Source: Carex sylvatica
Lineage: Eukaryota > Streptophyta > Magnoliopsida > Poales > Cyperaceae
Assembly (NCBI GenBank): GCA_964058845.1
Contig: CAXKVR010000318.1
Span: 1-64,000 of the forward strand
Reading direction: 5' to 3'
DNA: 64,000 bases
Shown here: piece after piece, positions 22,695 through 33,335 of the stretch
How positions within the stretch are numbered: position 1 is the first letter of the stretch
How the letters are laid out: every line of letters starts with the position of its first letter
Translations under genes and position numbers: made by a program
The notes under the pieces: model-generated
What the model was told of the DNA's origin: nothing
Seen by the model: only the letters and a program-made list of their open reading frames with translations
Database searches by the model: none

Positions 22695-22964
22695 TCACCT
22701 GAGATTAGATCTGAACGAGGAGGTAGAAGGAGCAAAAGGCACCGATCCATTGCCACTCAAATTCCCGATTTTACCCCCAGCAGTGGTAGGAGGGTCTGAG
22801 GGGGCAGAACTGGATAGCTCCCGCACTAAAGCGGAAAGCGCCTCGGGATTCACGTCCCGATCACAGAGAGCAATCAAGAGGGAGAGTGTGGGGCGGTCCA
22901 GGCCAGTGCCCAGGATCTGTGAAACCTGGTATGCCAGGTCCAGGGACTCCTTAGCACTGTCCAT
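22695..22964 (-). CDS. MZT1: Mitotic-spindle organizing protein 1 (MOZART1 / GIP), gamma-tubulin complex subunit
   Basis: An 89-residue frame starts at ATG 22964-22962. A longer frame exists upstream but begins with TTG, so the first ATG is used. Residues 3-51 carry the MOZART1 signature: AKESLDLAYQVSQILGTGLD, then TLSLLIALCDRDVNPEALSA and LVREL, predicted to form three short helices. In plants the GIP1/GIP2 proteins bind GCP3 of the gamma-tubulin ring complex and recruit it to nucleation sites at the nuclear envelope and spindle. The C-terminal 35 residues (Ser/Gly/Pro-rich) are not conserved in length in the family. The 5' leader is GC- and CT-rich. No introns interrupt the coding part. Confidence 0.92.
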   Translation of the reverse strand: MDSAKESLDLAYQVSQILGTGLDRPTLSLLIALCDRDVNPEALSALVRELSSSAPSDPPTTAGGKIGNLSGNGSVPFAPSTSSFRSNLR

Positions 22965-23259
22965 GGAGAGTCGCTCTAAATTCCCCTCGGCGGCTGACGT
23001 AATCAACCGAACTGGAGAGTGGCGGCAGTGGACACTGGCCAGTAGACGGTGGGAGGTTGATTTCCTTTTTTCTCTGTTTGGGGCCGAGAGGAGACTGGAG
23101 GAGCGGTCTGAAAGACTAAAATGAAAGCAATGAAGAATTAAATTTTGATTAGGGCTTCAATAAATGGAATATCAGGGGTAATTTGACAAAAACCCTATTG
23201 AAATTTGAAGTTTAATGTATAATTATAGCTTCTCCATAATTTAAAGATGCACTACATAC

Positions 23260-25440
23260 ATTGAATGACAATGGAGCTTGAAGAGATGAAGATGTGGTTG
23301 CCTCTTCCCCAGTCACAACAGAACTATTGCCTACTCTGGTTGAAACTAGTCTCCTAGCATTTGCTCTCAAATAACCTGTCTAGTTCCACAAAAAGAAAAA
23401 GAAAAAAGAGCTTAGAAACAATTATTTATGAAAACAGAAAACAAAAATTGATTGGAGGAGAAATAAACTCTGAGGCTCCAAGTACACCTTTTACATACCC
23501 TTGGTTACCAAATTGTAATGGCAAACTGCAAATCATAAAAAACCCCAAAGTAAACAACTTACCAGAAAGGATGTAGTTGTGCAATTTAGAGGGTAAACTA
23601 AAACCAACCCTTACATGTTACACAGAAGGTGAAAACTCACAACTTAGAGAGATAAAACCTGCTAATAAAACACAGGCCCAACAACCAATTATTTTTTTAA
23701 AAAGAAAGATCAAGAGATTTAATAGGGGAATGATCTGGTTGCCGGGGTTCTTGCCTCTGGATTGCCCCACAATTAGAATCAGGCCACACCAACAAGTGCC
23801 AACCCTGATTTGTATCAAATTAGTACATGGTTGGCACTTACAAGAGAAACGCTTGGCACTCGCAGGAGACATGGTGAGCTCTTATTGGTGTGCAAGCTGG
23901 GGGTGAAATTGCCCCCAGCAATTGTTAGCACGCCTCGGTTTAATATAATGAATTTTATAAAAAGGACTCACAATCTAGAGAGAAAAGGACCATAAAATAC
24001 AATTTTCTGCACAAAAACCTCAAAAGATCTATAAACCCTACACCCTAATTAGTAATAATTGCAATTGAGATGGCCAAATTATACATTTCTCTGTAAGGTA
24101 ACAGAGTGCACAAATTGAGAAGGTGCACTCAGATGTCTTTTTGTTCCTAGGTGCAGATTTCAAATAGAAAGAGCACCATTCCACTATTTTCTATACTTTT
24201 AGAAATTTTGTTGAAACATCCAAGGATAGGAGATAAAAGAAAAATGCAGAATTAAAAAAGGTATTCCTCGGCTGTAAAATTTCTCGAACCATAAAGCTAG
24301 TACCGGTTATCGGGAAAATGAAAAACTGATTTAAGGATCTGAGATTGTGTAATCTCTCCAATTAGCGATAGCCTGATGAGATAAATCAGAGAGAGAGAGA
24401 GGGACCTGAAGTAAGGAGCGAGAGCAGGGGAGAGAGGAAGGAAGGCAAAGGGAGAAGGAAAGAGAGTGCGGAGTTGCGGCCGACATCTGCTGCTCTATCA
24501 TCCCTCCCCTTTTATTACAGCCTGATAGGCCTCTCCCTCTTTCCGTTTGTCTAGGTTCTCTATTTTTCACATGAGGTCCTTGAAAATGTTAATATTTTGA
24601 TTGTAATACTTCATTTTTGGGTGTAGAACAAAAACAAAGCTGAAGTAACTTTGGAGTTTTCACAAATTTTTCTCTCCGAATTACTCCCAACTAGTGCTCA
24701 GCTCATTAAGTTAATGAGCGAGTCAACTCGAGTTGGGATGACAATATCGAGTATTTGAGCTACGTAACTCGAGTTCAGCTCATTACCAACTCGAGTTGGC
24801 TCACAACTCGTTTGACCCCGTCAATTTTCCTAGTTATAGTTATACCCATATTATGCACCGCAAATTTGAATTCACCAATCAAGCAAGTGGAAGCAAACAG
24901 CCTAGTAAGAGTGTACATAAGCACAAACAATCCAAACATAATTAACAAGACAACTGACAAAAAAAACAGTACAAACAACAGCTTAGTAAAAGTGTACATA
25001 AAAAATACATACGGCACATGAAACACAGGAAACAAATCTGCTGGAATCCTCGGGGATTTCAGGAACTCTGAAATTCTCAATTCAACCTATTGCCGTGAGC
25101 CCTTCAGATACCTGGATATAGGGTATAATTACTATCAGTTCCCTGTATTTCACCTGGGTCTGTGACACTGAAAATGCTCAGCTGACAAGTGATCTCCATT
25201 TCGTTTAAGAAGAACAAATTTGTACTTGGACCTACTAAACCAATCAAAAGGGTACAGTACCTTGGAGAATGAAGAGAACAGAGAAGCGGCGGCGAGGCGG
25301 ATAGCCTTGCTGGTCTGTGCTGGTTCGGTCGTGCAAGGCTCTGGAATGGACCGCGGCGCGAGCGCGACAGCGACTGGGGGCTGGGTTAGCGTAGCAGGGA
25401 GAATGAGAGACAAATATGTTTGGGTCGGGAGTACTTGAGT
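23260..25440 (-). other. Possible upstream exons or leader of a minus-strand gene (MZT1 5' UTR or an unidentified gene)
   Basis: Several minus-strand segments have exon-like borders. The segment 25413-25261 is GC-rich, open in frame (51 codons, no ATG) and ends AAG|GTACTG. The segment 23597-23563 ends CTG|GTAAGT. The segment 23375-23260 begins after ACAG, ends AAT|GTATGT, and joins in phase with the previous one (GYLRANARRLVSTRVG, then Ser/Thr-rich). A CT-rich leader-like stretch lies at about 24570-24410. I recognise no protein family. They could be alternative 5' leader exons of MZT1 or parts of an unknown or decayed gene. Without transcripts the structure cannot be fixed. Confidence 0.3.
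24690..24812. repeat. ACTCGAGTT-rich dispersed repeat
   Basis: The palindromic word AACTCGAGTT recurs at about 24725, 24766 and 24788, with GCTCATTA and GAGTCAACTCG words between. This composition is common in a class of plant interspersed repeats. No ends are defined. Confidence 0.45.
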
Positions 25441-26389
25441 TGGGTTTGGGTCCGTGGGTCTGGGTGGGGTTTAGTGGCGAATTTTTGTATAATCTGAGTT
25501 GTTAACAAGTGAGTTAGAGATTTGGAGTATGTTGAAATTCTATTTGTTAATTTAACGAGTTAGCTAATTTATATTGAAACTGATTTAAATAAGTGAAAAA
25601 TTAACTAATAAGTTATGAATTTATATATATTTTTTTTTTTTACAGCTGCTGTTAATGATAAAATACGATGCTAAACACTTCTCTTAAACAACTTTAATTT
25701 TATTTTTTTAGTTAATTCTTAATTCAGATAATATTTCACAATAAAGGATCTTTGGTGGAGTGAGAGCTACTTCAAAACAACACCCACCGATATGATTTTA
25801 GCTGAACTATATGATTGTATTTATCAAACTATATGATGTACAAGGTTAGATGTACATACTTATTTCTCTTCAATTGTTACCGGTGTATCTATTTAATACT
25901 TCTTATTTGCCGATTTGCGAAGACAAATGATTCATTTATTTATTTATAATGCGCACTCAAGTATATTCTTAAATGCCATTGTATAAGTGTCATAACTGAA
26001 TAAATGAATCATATGTTCTCTTAAATCAGCCAATTGAAATACTGAATAATTCTTTTACAGAAGTTACATTTTTTAATAAAGGATAAAACTATAAATTTAA
26101 TAGGAGTTAATAGTGCAATTAACTAAATAAATTTGTGAGTTCTTTAACATTAGAATGGTAAATATAATATTAATTTTAGAAGGAAAAATATGTAATTTCA
26201 TATTTTTGAAGGGTTTACAAGAAATTTTCCTTAAAGATATTTTCATTCTAGGATCTATAAAAATTTACAAATGTGCCCTTCATTACTTAAATATGATGTA
26301 CATTAATTTATCAAACAATTTAAAGTTTTTAATGACTGAGTATGAACAATTTTTATAATGATCAACTAAATTTTAAATTGACTCAAATT
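25441..26389. other. Intergenic, AT-rich
   Basis: I see no gene. The start codes only short chance frames; the end is the target site of the copia element. Confidence 0.5.
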
Positions 26390-26394
26390 GATAT

Positions 26395-26554
26395 TGTTGG
26401 TATGATAAACATTGTATTAGAATAGTTTTGAGGACCTATCGGTGAATAGGCCATTATGGAATAGTCTAGGGGGTTGCTTGTAAGAGTGTTTTGTAAGGCT
26501 CTATATAAGCCCAACCTTTTATTAATAAAGACTATCTTTTTGCTAAAATCTAGT
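26395..26554 (+). repeat. 5' LTR of the copia element
   Basis: It starts TGTTGGTATGATAAACATTG and ends AAATCTAGT. It contains CTATATAAG (a TATA-like promoter word, about 26499-26507) and AATAAAG (polyadenylation-like) near the end. At 160 bp it is very short for an LTR. The terminal ..GT does not follow the usual CA ending, but the target duplication fixes this border. Confidence 0.93.
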
Positions 26555-26567
26555 TTGTATCAGAGCC
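26555..26567 (+). promoter_or_regulatory. Primer-binding site (initiator tRNA-Met)
   Basis: TTGTATCAGAGCC directly follows the LTR. It differs at one base from TGGTATCAGAGCC, the complement of the plant initiator tRNA-Met 3' end, the usual primer of plant copia elements. Confidence 0.85.
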
Positions 26568-27174
26568 TAGAACCTAGGGTTAGCCATTTTTCCTATTTTT
26601 CTCTATTTTCTCCGAATTTACTGTAGCACTAGTAGACAGAACCTCCCAGCTCTGGTTGGACCCGCGCCGCCCGCGCTACAGTCGGCTCCGCCTGGCCAGT
26701 GCAGCCGCCGCCGTCTGACCGGATCGGATCCCGCCGCTCTGCCTTTCTCTCTCTTGGCCAAGCCGCCTAGCTCCGCCAGCAGCCACCGCTTAGCTCCCGT
26801 TGGGTCTGAGCTGACTAGCTCCGCTCCAGCCCAGCTTTGACCTCCGCCTCTCATCTGAGCTCCGCCCTAGCTCCGCCCTCGACCACCACCAGCCACCTTC
26901 TTTCTCCGTTTTTGCTATTTTTTCTTTTCTTTTTCTTGGCCGATCTGGTTCTTGTGCAGTGGATGGCCGGCGTGGGAGGCCTAAATCCCACGATACCCGA
27001 GAAGGGGGTTTCGAACGGGTTTGGACTTGATTCTTGATGAGATAGATCAAGAACGGGTCAAGAAAGCGAAGAAGAAAGGGGGAGAAGGTTTAGATCCGTG
27101 TTGAGACGCAAAATCGGGTCTTGGAGAAGAACGAGGATTTGACTCAATCTTTTGAGTAGATCAGAGTCAGATCG

Positions 27175-30100
27175 ATGGAAGCTGAGGGTTCGGGCACGGG
27201 TATCGCAATGAAAGAGGCCTTGGAGAAGCTGAGTGGTGATGAGATCGCAATGTTGATGCGAGCATTCAGCTTTGCCTCTAGTGACGTGGCACCGAAACCA
27301 ACCCCAGCACCTGCACCAGCACCAAGGGTGGAGCTTCCACCGATTGATGTGAAACTCGATGGTCCAGGTTCGTATCTGAGCTGGTCACGTCGGGTGCGGT
27401 ACACTCTAGTCGGGAGGAAACTAGAGGGGTACCTGACTGGAGCGATTGCTGAGCCAGCTGAGGGTGCTCCGGCAAGAGATGAGTGGAGGTCCACTCATAT
27501 GCTGGTGTACATCTGGCTCTTGAACTCGATGACTCGAGAGATTGCAGCCAATGTCGATGGCATGGAGGATGTGAGGTGTGTCTGGGAGAAGTTGGGGAAG
27601 ACGTATGATGGTGTGGGGAACAACCTGAGGGTTTATCAGATGAAAGGGGAGATCGCTGCTTGCGTACAGGGGGAGAGGACTGTGCAGCAGTATGCCATAG
27701 AGCTGGAGCGCTTATGGCTGGATCATGACTACTGCACGAGGACGTTGTGTTGCCCTGATCCTGCGTGCAGGAAGACTGAGGCTTGCATGCAGGATAAGAC
27801 CATGGGATTCCTTAGAGGTCTGGCCCTAGCTTTCGAGCAGAGGACTGCGATGTTACTAGCTCAGCCGAAGATTCCCTCGCTTGAGGAGGCAGTCTTGGCC
27901 ATGATACAGGAGGAGACCCGGATCGGGCTCCAGGCCGGGGCAGGGGGACTTCCAGGGGTGAAGTCAGCCCTAGCTGTCTCCAACTCCGGTGGTACTAGGT
28001 CTAGAGGTGAGACCCGGGAGTGCTACAACTGTGGAGAGGTAGGCCACCTGAAGTCGGCTTGCACTAAGCCACCAAAGGTGAGGAACTATGGTGGACGTGG
28101 TCAGTCTGGAGATCGCGGTCGCGGTCGTGGCCGCAGAGGAGGTGGAAGAGGGGGCTACCGGGCAAACCTGATGGTAGCAGGTGAAGAGGACGAAGGGGGT
28201 GCGCAAGACGAGGAGCTCTCTGCGGAGGACCAGGAGCTGTTGAGAGCCTACTCCCAGTTACTTAGGAGGAAGGAGAAAGGCACGGTAGATGATGCATCTA
28301 CCTCTGGTAACATTGCCTATTATGCTCATTCAGTCGCAGGTACTAATGACACACATGCTCTTGCCTCTATATCCACCGTTAGTTCACCATGGATTGTTGA
28401 CTCTGGTGCTTCCAGACATGTGACGGGTACTGTTGGGGAGTTTTCTTCCTATACTCACCTAACAGTCCCTGAGAGCATTCAGACAGCCGATGGTGCGGCC
28501 CAGCCCGTAGTGGGTAAGGGTACTGTGCGATGTACCGACTCCTTGACTTTGTCCAATGTTTTGCATGCTCCATCTTTTCCCGTCAATCTCTTATCCATAA
28601 GTTCTATTATTCTTCAACTGAAATGTGTTGTTTCTTTTGATATTCCCAAGGTGATCTTCCAGGAGAAGGGGACGGGCAGGAGGCTTGGGACTGGCACGTG
28701 GCGTAGCGGCTTGTGGTTCCTTGATAGAGAAGGGATGGACTCAGCCCTTGCATCTATGGTGGAGAGATCTGAAGGAGTGAGGAGTAGTGTGGAAGACTTA
28801 TTGTTGCTCTACCATAGGCGTATGGGTCATTCTTCTATTAGTCTTTTGAGTCGTTTGTATCCAGCTATGTTTGAAAAGGCTAATAAAGAGAGACTGGTCT
28901 GTGATGCTTGTGAGTTTGGCAAGCACACCAGGAGTTCGTATATTAGTACAGGTAGTAGGAGCTCCTGTGTTTTTGATCTGGTACATTCTGATGTGTGGGG
29001 ACCTTGTTCCACAACTTCTATTAATGGTTTTCGATATTTTGTGTCTTTCATTGATTGCTTTTCTCGTACTACTTGGCTTTATTTGATGAAAAACAAGAAT
29101 GATGTGCTTGCTTGTTTTAAAGATTTTCACAAAGAGGTTCAGACTCAATATGGGGCAGTAGTGAAGGTATTGAGGTCTGACAATGGGACAGAGTACACGA
29201 ACAATGCGTTCAGAGAGTACTTATCCTCTCAGGGAATCCTGCATCAAACCACGTGTCCGTACACACCAGAGCAGAATGGGGTGGCAGAAAGAAAGAACAG
29301 GCATCTCCTTGAGGTAGCAAGAAGTATGATGATCTCAATGAATGTACCAAAGTACTTGTGGGGACAGGCAGTCCTGACAGCTGCGAGACTAATCAATAGG
29401 ATGCCCTTACGTGTGTTGGAGTGGAAGTCCCCGCTTGAGTTATTGAAAGGTGAGATTAGTGATAGTCTTCCTTTGAAGATATTTGGTTGTGTGTGTTTTG
29501 TGCAGAACAACAGACCAAATGTGGGAAAACTGGATCCGCGAGCGGTCAAATGTATCTTTGTGGGATACTCGGCCACCCAAAAGGGCTACGTATGTTGGAG
29601 TCCTGTGGAGAGGAGGTTGTTCGTTAGTATGGATGTCACATTTCGCGAGCATGAGCCATACTACTCCTCTCAGGTTACATCACCTTTTGGAGACTCGCTC
29701 GATACTGGAGGTATGAGGCGAGAGGGGGAGAGTAGCAGTGGTAGTGAGAGGAGGATGGTGGGCGTGAGTGATGTCCCTTGCGCGCCAGCAGTTGAGGAGT
29801 TAACTGTTGTGGAGTCGGCCGTGGTGCCGGAACGAGGCGGGGTTGATCCCGATAATGGTGGCACTCAAGCTCAAGGGGAGCTGAGAGTGTACACGAGGAG
29901 AGGGAAGCAGATTGAGGATACCGTGCCTACAGTGCCGCTTGTGCCAAGTCCCTTGTCCCTGCCTACCCCGACTCCTGAGACACCTACACCATCCACTGAC
30001 TCAGAGTACACAGGTGATATGATTCTTCTCTATACTCCTCCCACTCCCCTGTCGGTAAGGAGGACTTCTCGTCTCAATGCGGGAGTTCCCCCTGATCGAT

Positions 30101-31725
30101 ACGGTTTCCCACATGATATTGCGCAGTTTGTTTCTTACTCTCACATCTCACCTGCACATGGAGCATTCATTGCATCTCTGGATATTGTCTCTATTCCTAA
30201 GTGTTGGCAGGTTGCGAAGGAGGATCCAAAGTGGAAAGCCGCCATGCTTGAGGAACTTGAGGCTCTCACTAAGAACAAGACCTGGAAGCTTGTGCCATTA
30301 CCACCAGGTAAGAAGGCGGTTGGATGCAAGTGGGTTTTCACTGTGAAGCAAAGCCCAGAGGGTCGGGTTGAGCATTACAAGGCCCGGTTGGTGGCAAAGG
30401 GGTACAGTCAGACGTATGGTATCGACTATGATGAGACTTTTGCACCCGTGGCGAAGATGAGTACAGTGCGGACACTTGTTTCCTTAGCAGCGAATGGGGG
30501 GTGGAAGTTACATCAGCTTGATGTGAAGAATGCCTTCCTTCATGGTGAGTTGTTGGAGGAGGTGTACATGGAGGTCCCACCGGGTTTTGGCACGAAACAA
30601 ACGGAGGGTAAGGTGTGCAGACTCAAGAAATCTCTTTATGGGCTGAAGCAGTCTCCTCGAGCCTGGTTTGACAGGTTTAGGAGGGCTATGGTAGACATGG
30701 GATATCGGCAGACCAATGCAGACCACACACTGTTCTTCAGGCAACGTGGAGTTCACATTACGATGCTAGCAGTGTATGTGGACGACATGATTATCACTGG
30801 TGATGATGAGGGTGAGATTGCATCACTGAAGGAGAGACTGAGTAAGGAGTTTGAGGTCAAAGACTTGGGGCAACTAAAATACTTTCTTGGGATTGAGATA
30901 GCTCGCGGTGCAGAGGGGATTGTCTTATCTCAAAGGAAGTATGTGCTGGATTTGCTTATAGAGACAGGTATGCTAGGGTGCAAGCCTGCGGTGGCCCCTA
31001 TTGATCAAAAGTCCAAGCTGAGTGCTGAGGCAGGAGAGTCAGTTGATAAGGAAAGGTACCAGAGGTTAGTTGGTCGCTTGATCTATTTGAGCCACACTTG
31101 CCCTGACATCTCCTTTGCGGTGAGTGTGGTGAGTCGCTACATGCATGACCCTAGGGAGGGTCACATGGATGCTGTGTACCAGATCCTGAGATACCTAAAG
31201 AGTGCACCAGGGAAGGGGTTGATTTTTCGTAAGAATGGGCATTTGAATATTGAGGGATACTGTGATTCAGACTGGGCTAGTTGTGCCGATGATAGGAAGT
31301 CCACGTCTGGATATTGCATGTTTGTAGGAGGCAATCTGGTCTCCTGGAAGAGCAAGAAACAGTCGGTAGTTGCGAGGTCCACAGCCGAGGCAGAATACAG
31401 GGCCATGGCTTTAAGTGTTGCAGAGATGATGTGGTTGAGAGCTCTGTTGGTGGAGCTCAAGATGGACCAAGGGGCACAAATGAAGCTGTGGTGCGACAGT
31501 AAGTCAGCTATTAGCATTGCTAATAACCCTGTGCAGCATGACAGGACTAAGCATGTGGAGATCGACAGATTCTTCATCAAGGAAAAGCTGAATAGCGGAC
31601 TACTTGAGCTGGGACATGTAGCTACTAGAGAGCAAGTGGCTGACTGCCTCACTAAAGGGCTTAGTTCGTTAGATTTGTCGAGACTATGTGACAAGATGGG
31701 CCTAGTGGATATCTTTCGTCCATAG
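27175..31725 (+). CDS. Gag-pol polyprotein of the copia element
   Basis: The 1516-residue frame starts at ATG 27175. Gag occupies about residues 1-300, with a CCHC zinc knuckle CYNCGEVGHLKSAC at 283-296 followed by an Arg/Gly-rich run. The aspartic protease has WIVDSGASRHVTG at 406-418. The pre-integrase zinc-binding region (YHRRMGHSS to CDACEFGKH) lies around 546-584. The integrase DDE residues are D606, D669 and E705 (D-35-E spacing exact). Reverse transcriptase starts near WVFTVKQ (1053) and has YVDD at 1201-1204. RNase H has D1364, E1405 and D1441. Every catalytic residue I can check is present and there is no stop or frameshift. It would copy its RNA to cDNA in cytoplasmic particles and integrate it in the nucleus. 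Codon use is more GC-rich than the flanking DNA. Confidence 0.97.
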   Translation: MEAEGSGTGIAMKEALEKLSGDEIAMLMRAFSFASSDVAPKPTPAPAPAPRVELPPIDVKLDGPGSYLSWSRRVRYTLVGRKLEGYLTGAIAEPAEGAPARDEWRSTHMLVYIWLLNSMTREIAANVDGMEDVRCVWEKLGKTYDGVGNNLRVYQMKGEIAACVQGERTVQQYAIELERLWLDHDYCTRTLCCPDPACRKTEACMQDKTMGFLRGLALAFEQRTAMLLAQPKIPSLEEAVLAMIQEETRIGLQAGAGGLPGVKSALAVSNSGGTRSRGETRECYNCGEVGHLKSACTKPPKVRNYGGRGQSGDRGRGRGRRGGGRGGYRANLMVAGEEDEGGAQDEELSAEDQELLRAYSQLLRRKEKGTVDDASTSGNIAYYAHSVAGTNDTHALASISTVSSPWIVDSGASRHVTGTVGEFSSYTHLTVPESIQTADGAAQPVVGKGTVRCTDSLTLSNVLHAPSFPVNLLSISSIILQLKCVVSFDIPKVIFQEKGTGRRLGTGTWRSGLWFLDREGMDSALASMVERSEGVRSSVEDLLLLYHRRMGHSSISLLSRLYPAMFEKANKERLVCDACEFGKHTRSSYISTGSRSSCVFDLVHSDVWGPCSTTSINGFRYFVSFIDCFSRTTWLYLMKNKNDVLACFKDFHKEVQTQYGAVVKVLRSDNGTEYTNNAFREYLSSQGILHQTTCPYTPEQNGVAERKNRHLLEVARSMMISMNVPKYLWGQAVLTAARLINRMPLRVLEWKSPLELLKGEISDSLPLKIFGCVCFVQNNRPNVGKLDPRAVKCIFVGYSATQKGYVCWSPVERRLFVSMDVTFREHEPYYSSQVTSPFGDSLDTGGMRREGESSSGSERRMVGVSDVPCAPAVEELTVVESAVVPERGGVDPDNGGTQAQGELRVYTRRGKQIEDTVPTVPLVPSPLSLPTPTPETPTPSTDSEYTGDMILLYTPPTPLSVRRTSRLNAGVPPDRYGFPHDIAQFVSYSHISPAHGAFIASLDIVSIPKCWQVAKEDPKWKAAMLEELEALTKNKTWKLVPLPPGKKAVGCKWVFTVKQSPEGRVEHYKARLVAKGYSQTYGIDYDETFAPVAKMSTVRTLVSLAANGGWKLHQLDVKNAFLHGELLEEVYMEVPPGFGTKQTEGKVCRLKKSLYGLKQSPRAWFDRFRRAMVDMGYRQTNADHTLFFRQRGVHITMLAVYVDDMIITGDDEGEIASLKERLSKEFEVKDLGQLKYFLGIEIARGAEGIVLSQRKYVLDLLIETGMLGCKPAVAPIDQKSKLSAEAGESVDKERYQRLVGRLIYLSHTCPDISFAVSVVSRYMHDPREGHMDAVYQILRYLKSAPGKGLIFRKNGHLNIEGYCDSDWASCADDRKSTSGYCMFVGGNLVSWKSKKQSVVARSTAEAEYRAMALSVAEMMWLRALLVELKMDQGAQMKLWCDSKSAISIANNPVQHDRTKHVEIDRFFIKEKLNSGLLELGHVATREQVADCLTKGLSSLDLSRLCDKMGLVDIFRP

Positions 31726-31731
31726 ACTCAT

Positions 31732-31743
31732 CTTGAGGGGGAG
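31732..31743 (+). promoter_or_regulatory. Polypurine tract
   Basis: TTGAGGGGGAG immediately precedes the 3' LTR, in the position of the plus-strand primer of an LTR retrotransposon. Confidence 0.85.
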
Positions 31744-31903
31744 TGTTGGTATGATAAACATTGTATTAGAATAGTTTTGAGGACCTATCGGTGAATAGGC
31801 CATTATGGAATAGTCTAGGGGGTTGCTTGTAAGAGTGTTTTGTAAGGCTCTATATAAGCCCAACCTTTTATCAATAAAGACTATCTTTTTGCTCAAATCT
31901 AGT
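31744..31903 (+). repeat. 3' LTR of the copia element
   Basis: It is identical to the 5' LTR except for T to C near base 131 of the LTR and A to C near base 152. It is followed by the target duplication GATAT at 31904-31908. Confidence 0.93.
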
Positions 31904-31908
31904 GATAT

Positions 31909-32670
31909 CAATTCTATGAAATAATGAAATATATAATTATAATTTTAGGTTTTGATTTGTATAATATTTTTCATATTTTAATTTTGAATGCTTTGTTTTA
32001 TCTTTATTGAAAATATATAGTTCCATAAATAATTAAAAAATATATTTTATAAAAGAAATATAGTAAACATTATACAGAAAAATATTATTAGTAATTTACA
32101 ATTGATATTCAAAATTATATAGTATTGTAATTCATAAATATATTTAAACAATGGTACATTTATCAAGGATATTTTAGTTATCTCATACTTAGTGCATATT
32201 AAATAATAATTTGACTACTGAGATATTATCTGAGATATTATTACCGTTGCATAAATTACATATTCTAATTTAAGAAATGACAAAAAAACTATTCTAGCTA
32301 TTTTGCAATCAAACATACCCCTATTCTATCCAAACATTGTCACTCCGACTTTTTTCCTCACAAATTTATTTAATTTTTAAAATATAAAATAAATTATTAT
32401 TATTAAATTTTTTTTGTAGTTATAAAAAATAAACTACGGAGGAACTTAAACTCATTTCTTGAAACTAATCATTTTTCTAAACCAAAAATGGAGGTATTCT
32501 ACATTTCGCATTTAAACTCAAATTTAAGTTCATAAGACAAGTAGATTACTTACTGTTCCCTTTTTAATCTCTCCCTCCTGTCCAATCTGGGCCCAAAAAA
32601 GCCCAAATAACATATCCAAATGAAAATACAAAAGGTTGCGTTTTACAAACTTTCCATCCCAGATCCCTAT
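31909..32670. other. Intergenic, AT-rich
   Basis: No gene. Very AT-rich until about 32520, then more balanced up to the next inverted-repeat element. Confidence 0.55.
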
Positions 32671-33335
32671 GAATTCGCATCCTCTGAGATATCTCAAACT
32701 TTGCCTGACTTTTTGGAATCTCTCAACCGTTTAAATAGTTTTGCACGAATCTCAAAGCAAAAATAATACTGGCCCTGCGCTATCCCCGAATAGGCACCGG
32801 ACTCATTGGTCACGCAAAAATTGAGATAGCTCGCACTCGATCCCTATCCAGAAAGAATCCGCATCGTCTGCATTAACTCAAAAAAGCATCTTTTAAGTTA
32901 ATAGATATCGGTCGTCTGATTGTAAACAGGGCATCTTTGTTTAAAATATAGAGGATTTTCAATATTAGTGCAGATTTAATTCGCATGAATCTTAAAGCTG
33001 ATCGGACGTTACATATGTATTAACTCAAAGGATTCTTTTTTTGAGTTAATGCAGATGATACAAATTCATCCAGAAAAGCGGTACCATCACCAGAGTGCAT
33101 ATCCTCTGTGTGCTTCGAGATTCGTGCAAAATGTATTTAAGCGATTGGGATTTTCCATAAAGTCACACAAAGTTTGAGGGATTCGACTTTGCTGCTCTCC
33201 AAATAGGAGAGTAGGACTCTGTTATTCAAAATCAGATCGTTGAATTTTTTATGTACGAATCTCAACACAGATGAACAGTTCGATTTAGAATAAGAGGGCT
33301 CTCCTAGTTTGAGATATCTCAGAGGATACGAATTC
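32671..33335. mobile_element. Foldback element with GAATTCGCATCCTCTG ends (outer copy)
   Basis: The left end GAATTCGCATCCTCTGAGAT is mirrored at 33310-33335 (ATCTCAGAGGATACGAATTC). Further in, CTCAAACTTTG and TTTTGCACGAATCTC are mirrored at about 33107-33180. A second element (32855-33067) has inserted into it. No clear duplication flanks the outer element. It is a non-coding, non-autonomous DNA element. Confidence 0.7.
32855..33067. mobile_element. GAATTC-end MITE, inner copy (213 bp, perfect 9-bp duplication)
   Basis: The end GAATCCGCATCGTCTGCATT is mirrored by AATGCAGATGATACAAATTC, with the sub-terminal AACTCAAAA pair. The flanks ATCCAGAAA (32846-32854 and 33068-33076) are identical, so it inserted by a Mutator-like mechanism into the outer element. 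Confidence 0.88.

Larger units (their letters stand above)
26395..31903 (+). mobile_element. Complete Ty1-copia LTR retrotransposon (5509 bp)
   Basis: Two 160-bp LTRs (26395-26554 and 31744-31903) differ at two positions. The 5-bp target duplication GATAT is at 26390-26394 and 31904-31908. A primer-binding site follows the 5' LTR, a G/A-rich polypurine tract precedes the 3' LTR, and one uninterrupted 1516-codon gag-pol frame lies between, in copia domain order (integrase before reverse transcriptase). A GC-rich leader of about 620 bp precedes the ORF. All parts appear intact, so it may be autonomous. Two differences in 160 bp indicate a geologically recent insertion. Confidence 0.97.

Noticed and set aside
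22965..23006. Longer N-terminus for MZT1 (14 extra residues)
   Set aside because: The codon at 23006 is TTG; the first ATG is at 22964 and fits the family's start.
22750..23124. 124-residue plus-strand frame over MZT1
   Set aside because: It is the antisense shadow of the conserved MOZART1 exon and its GC-rich leader.
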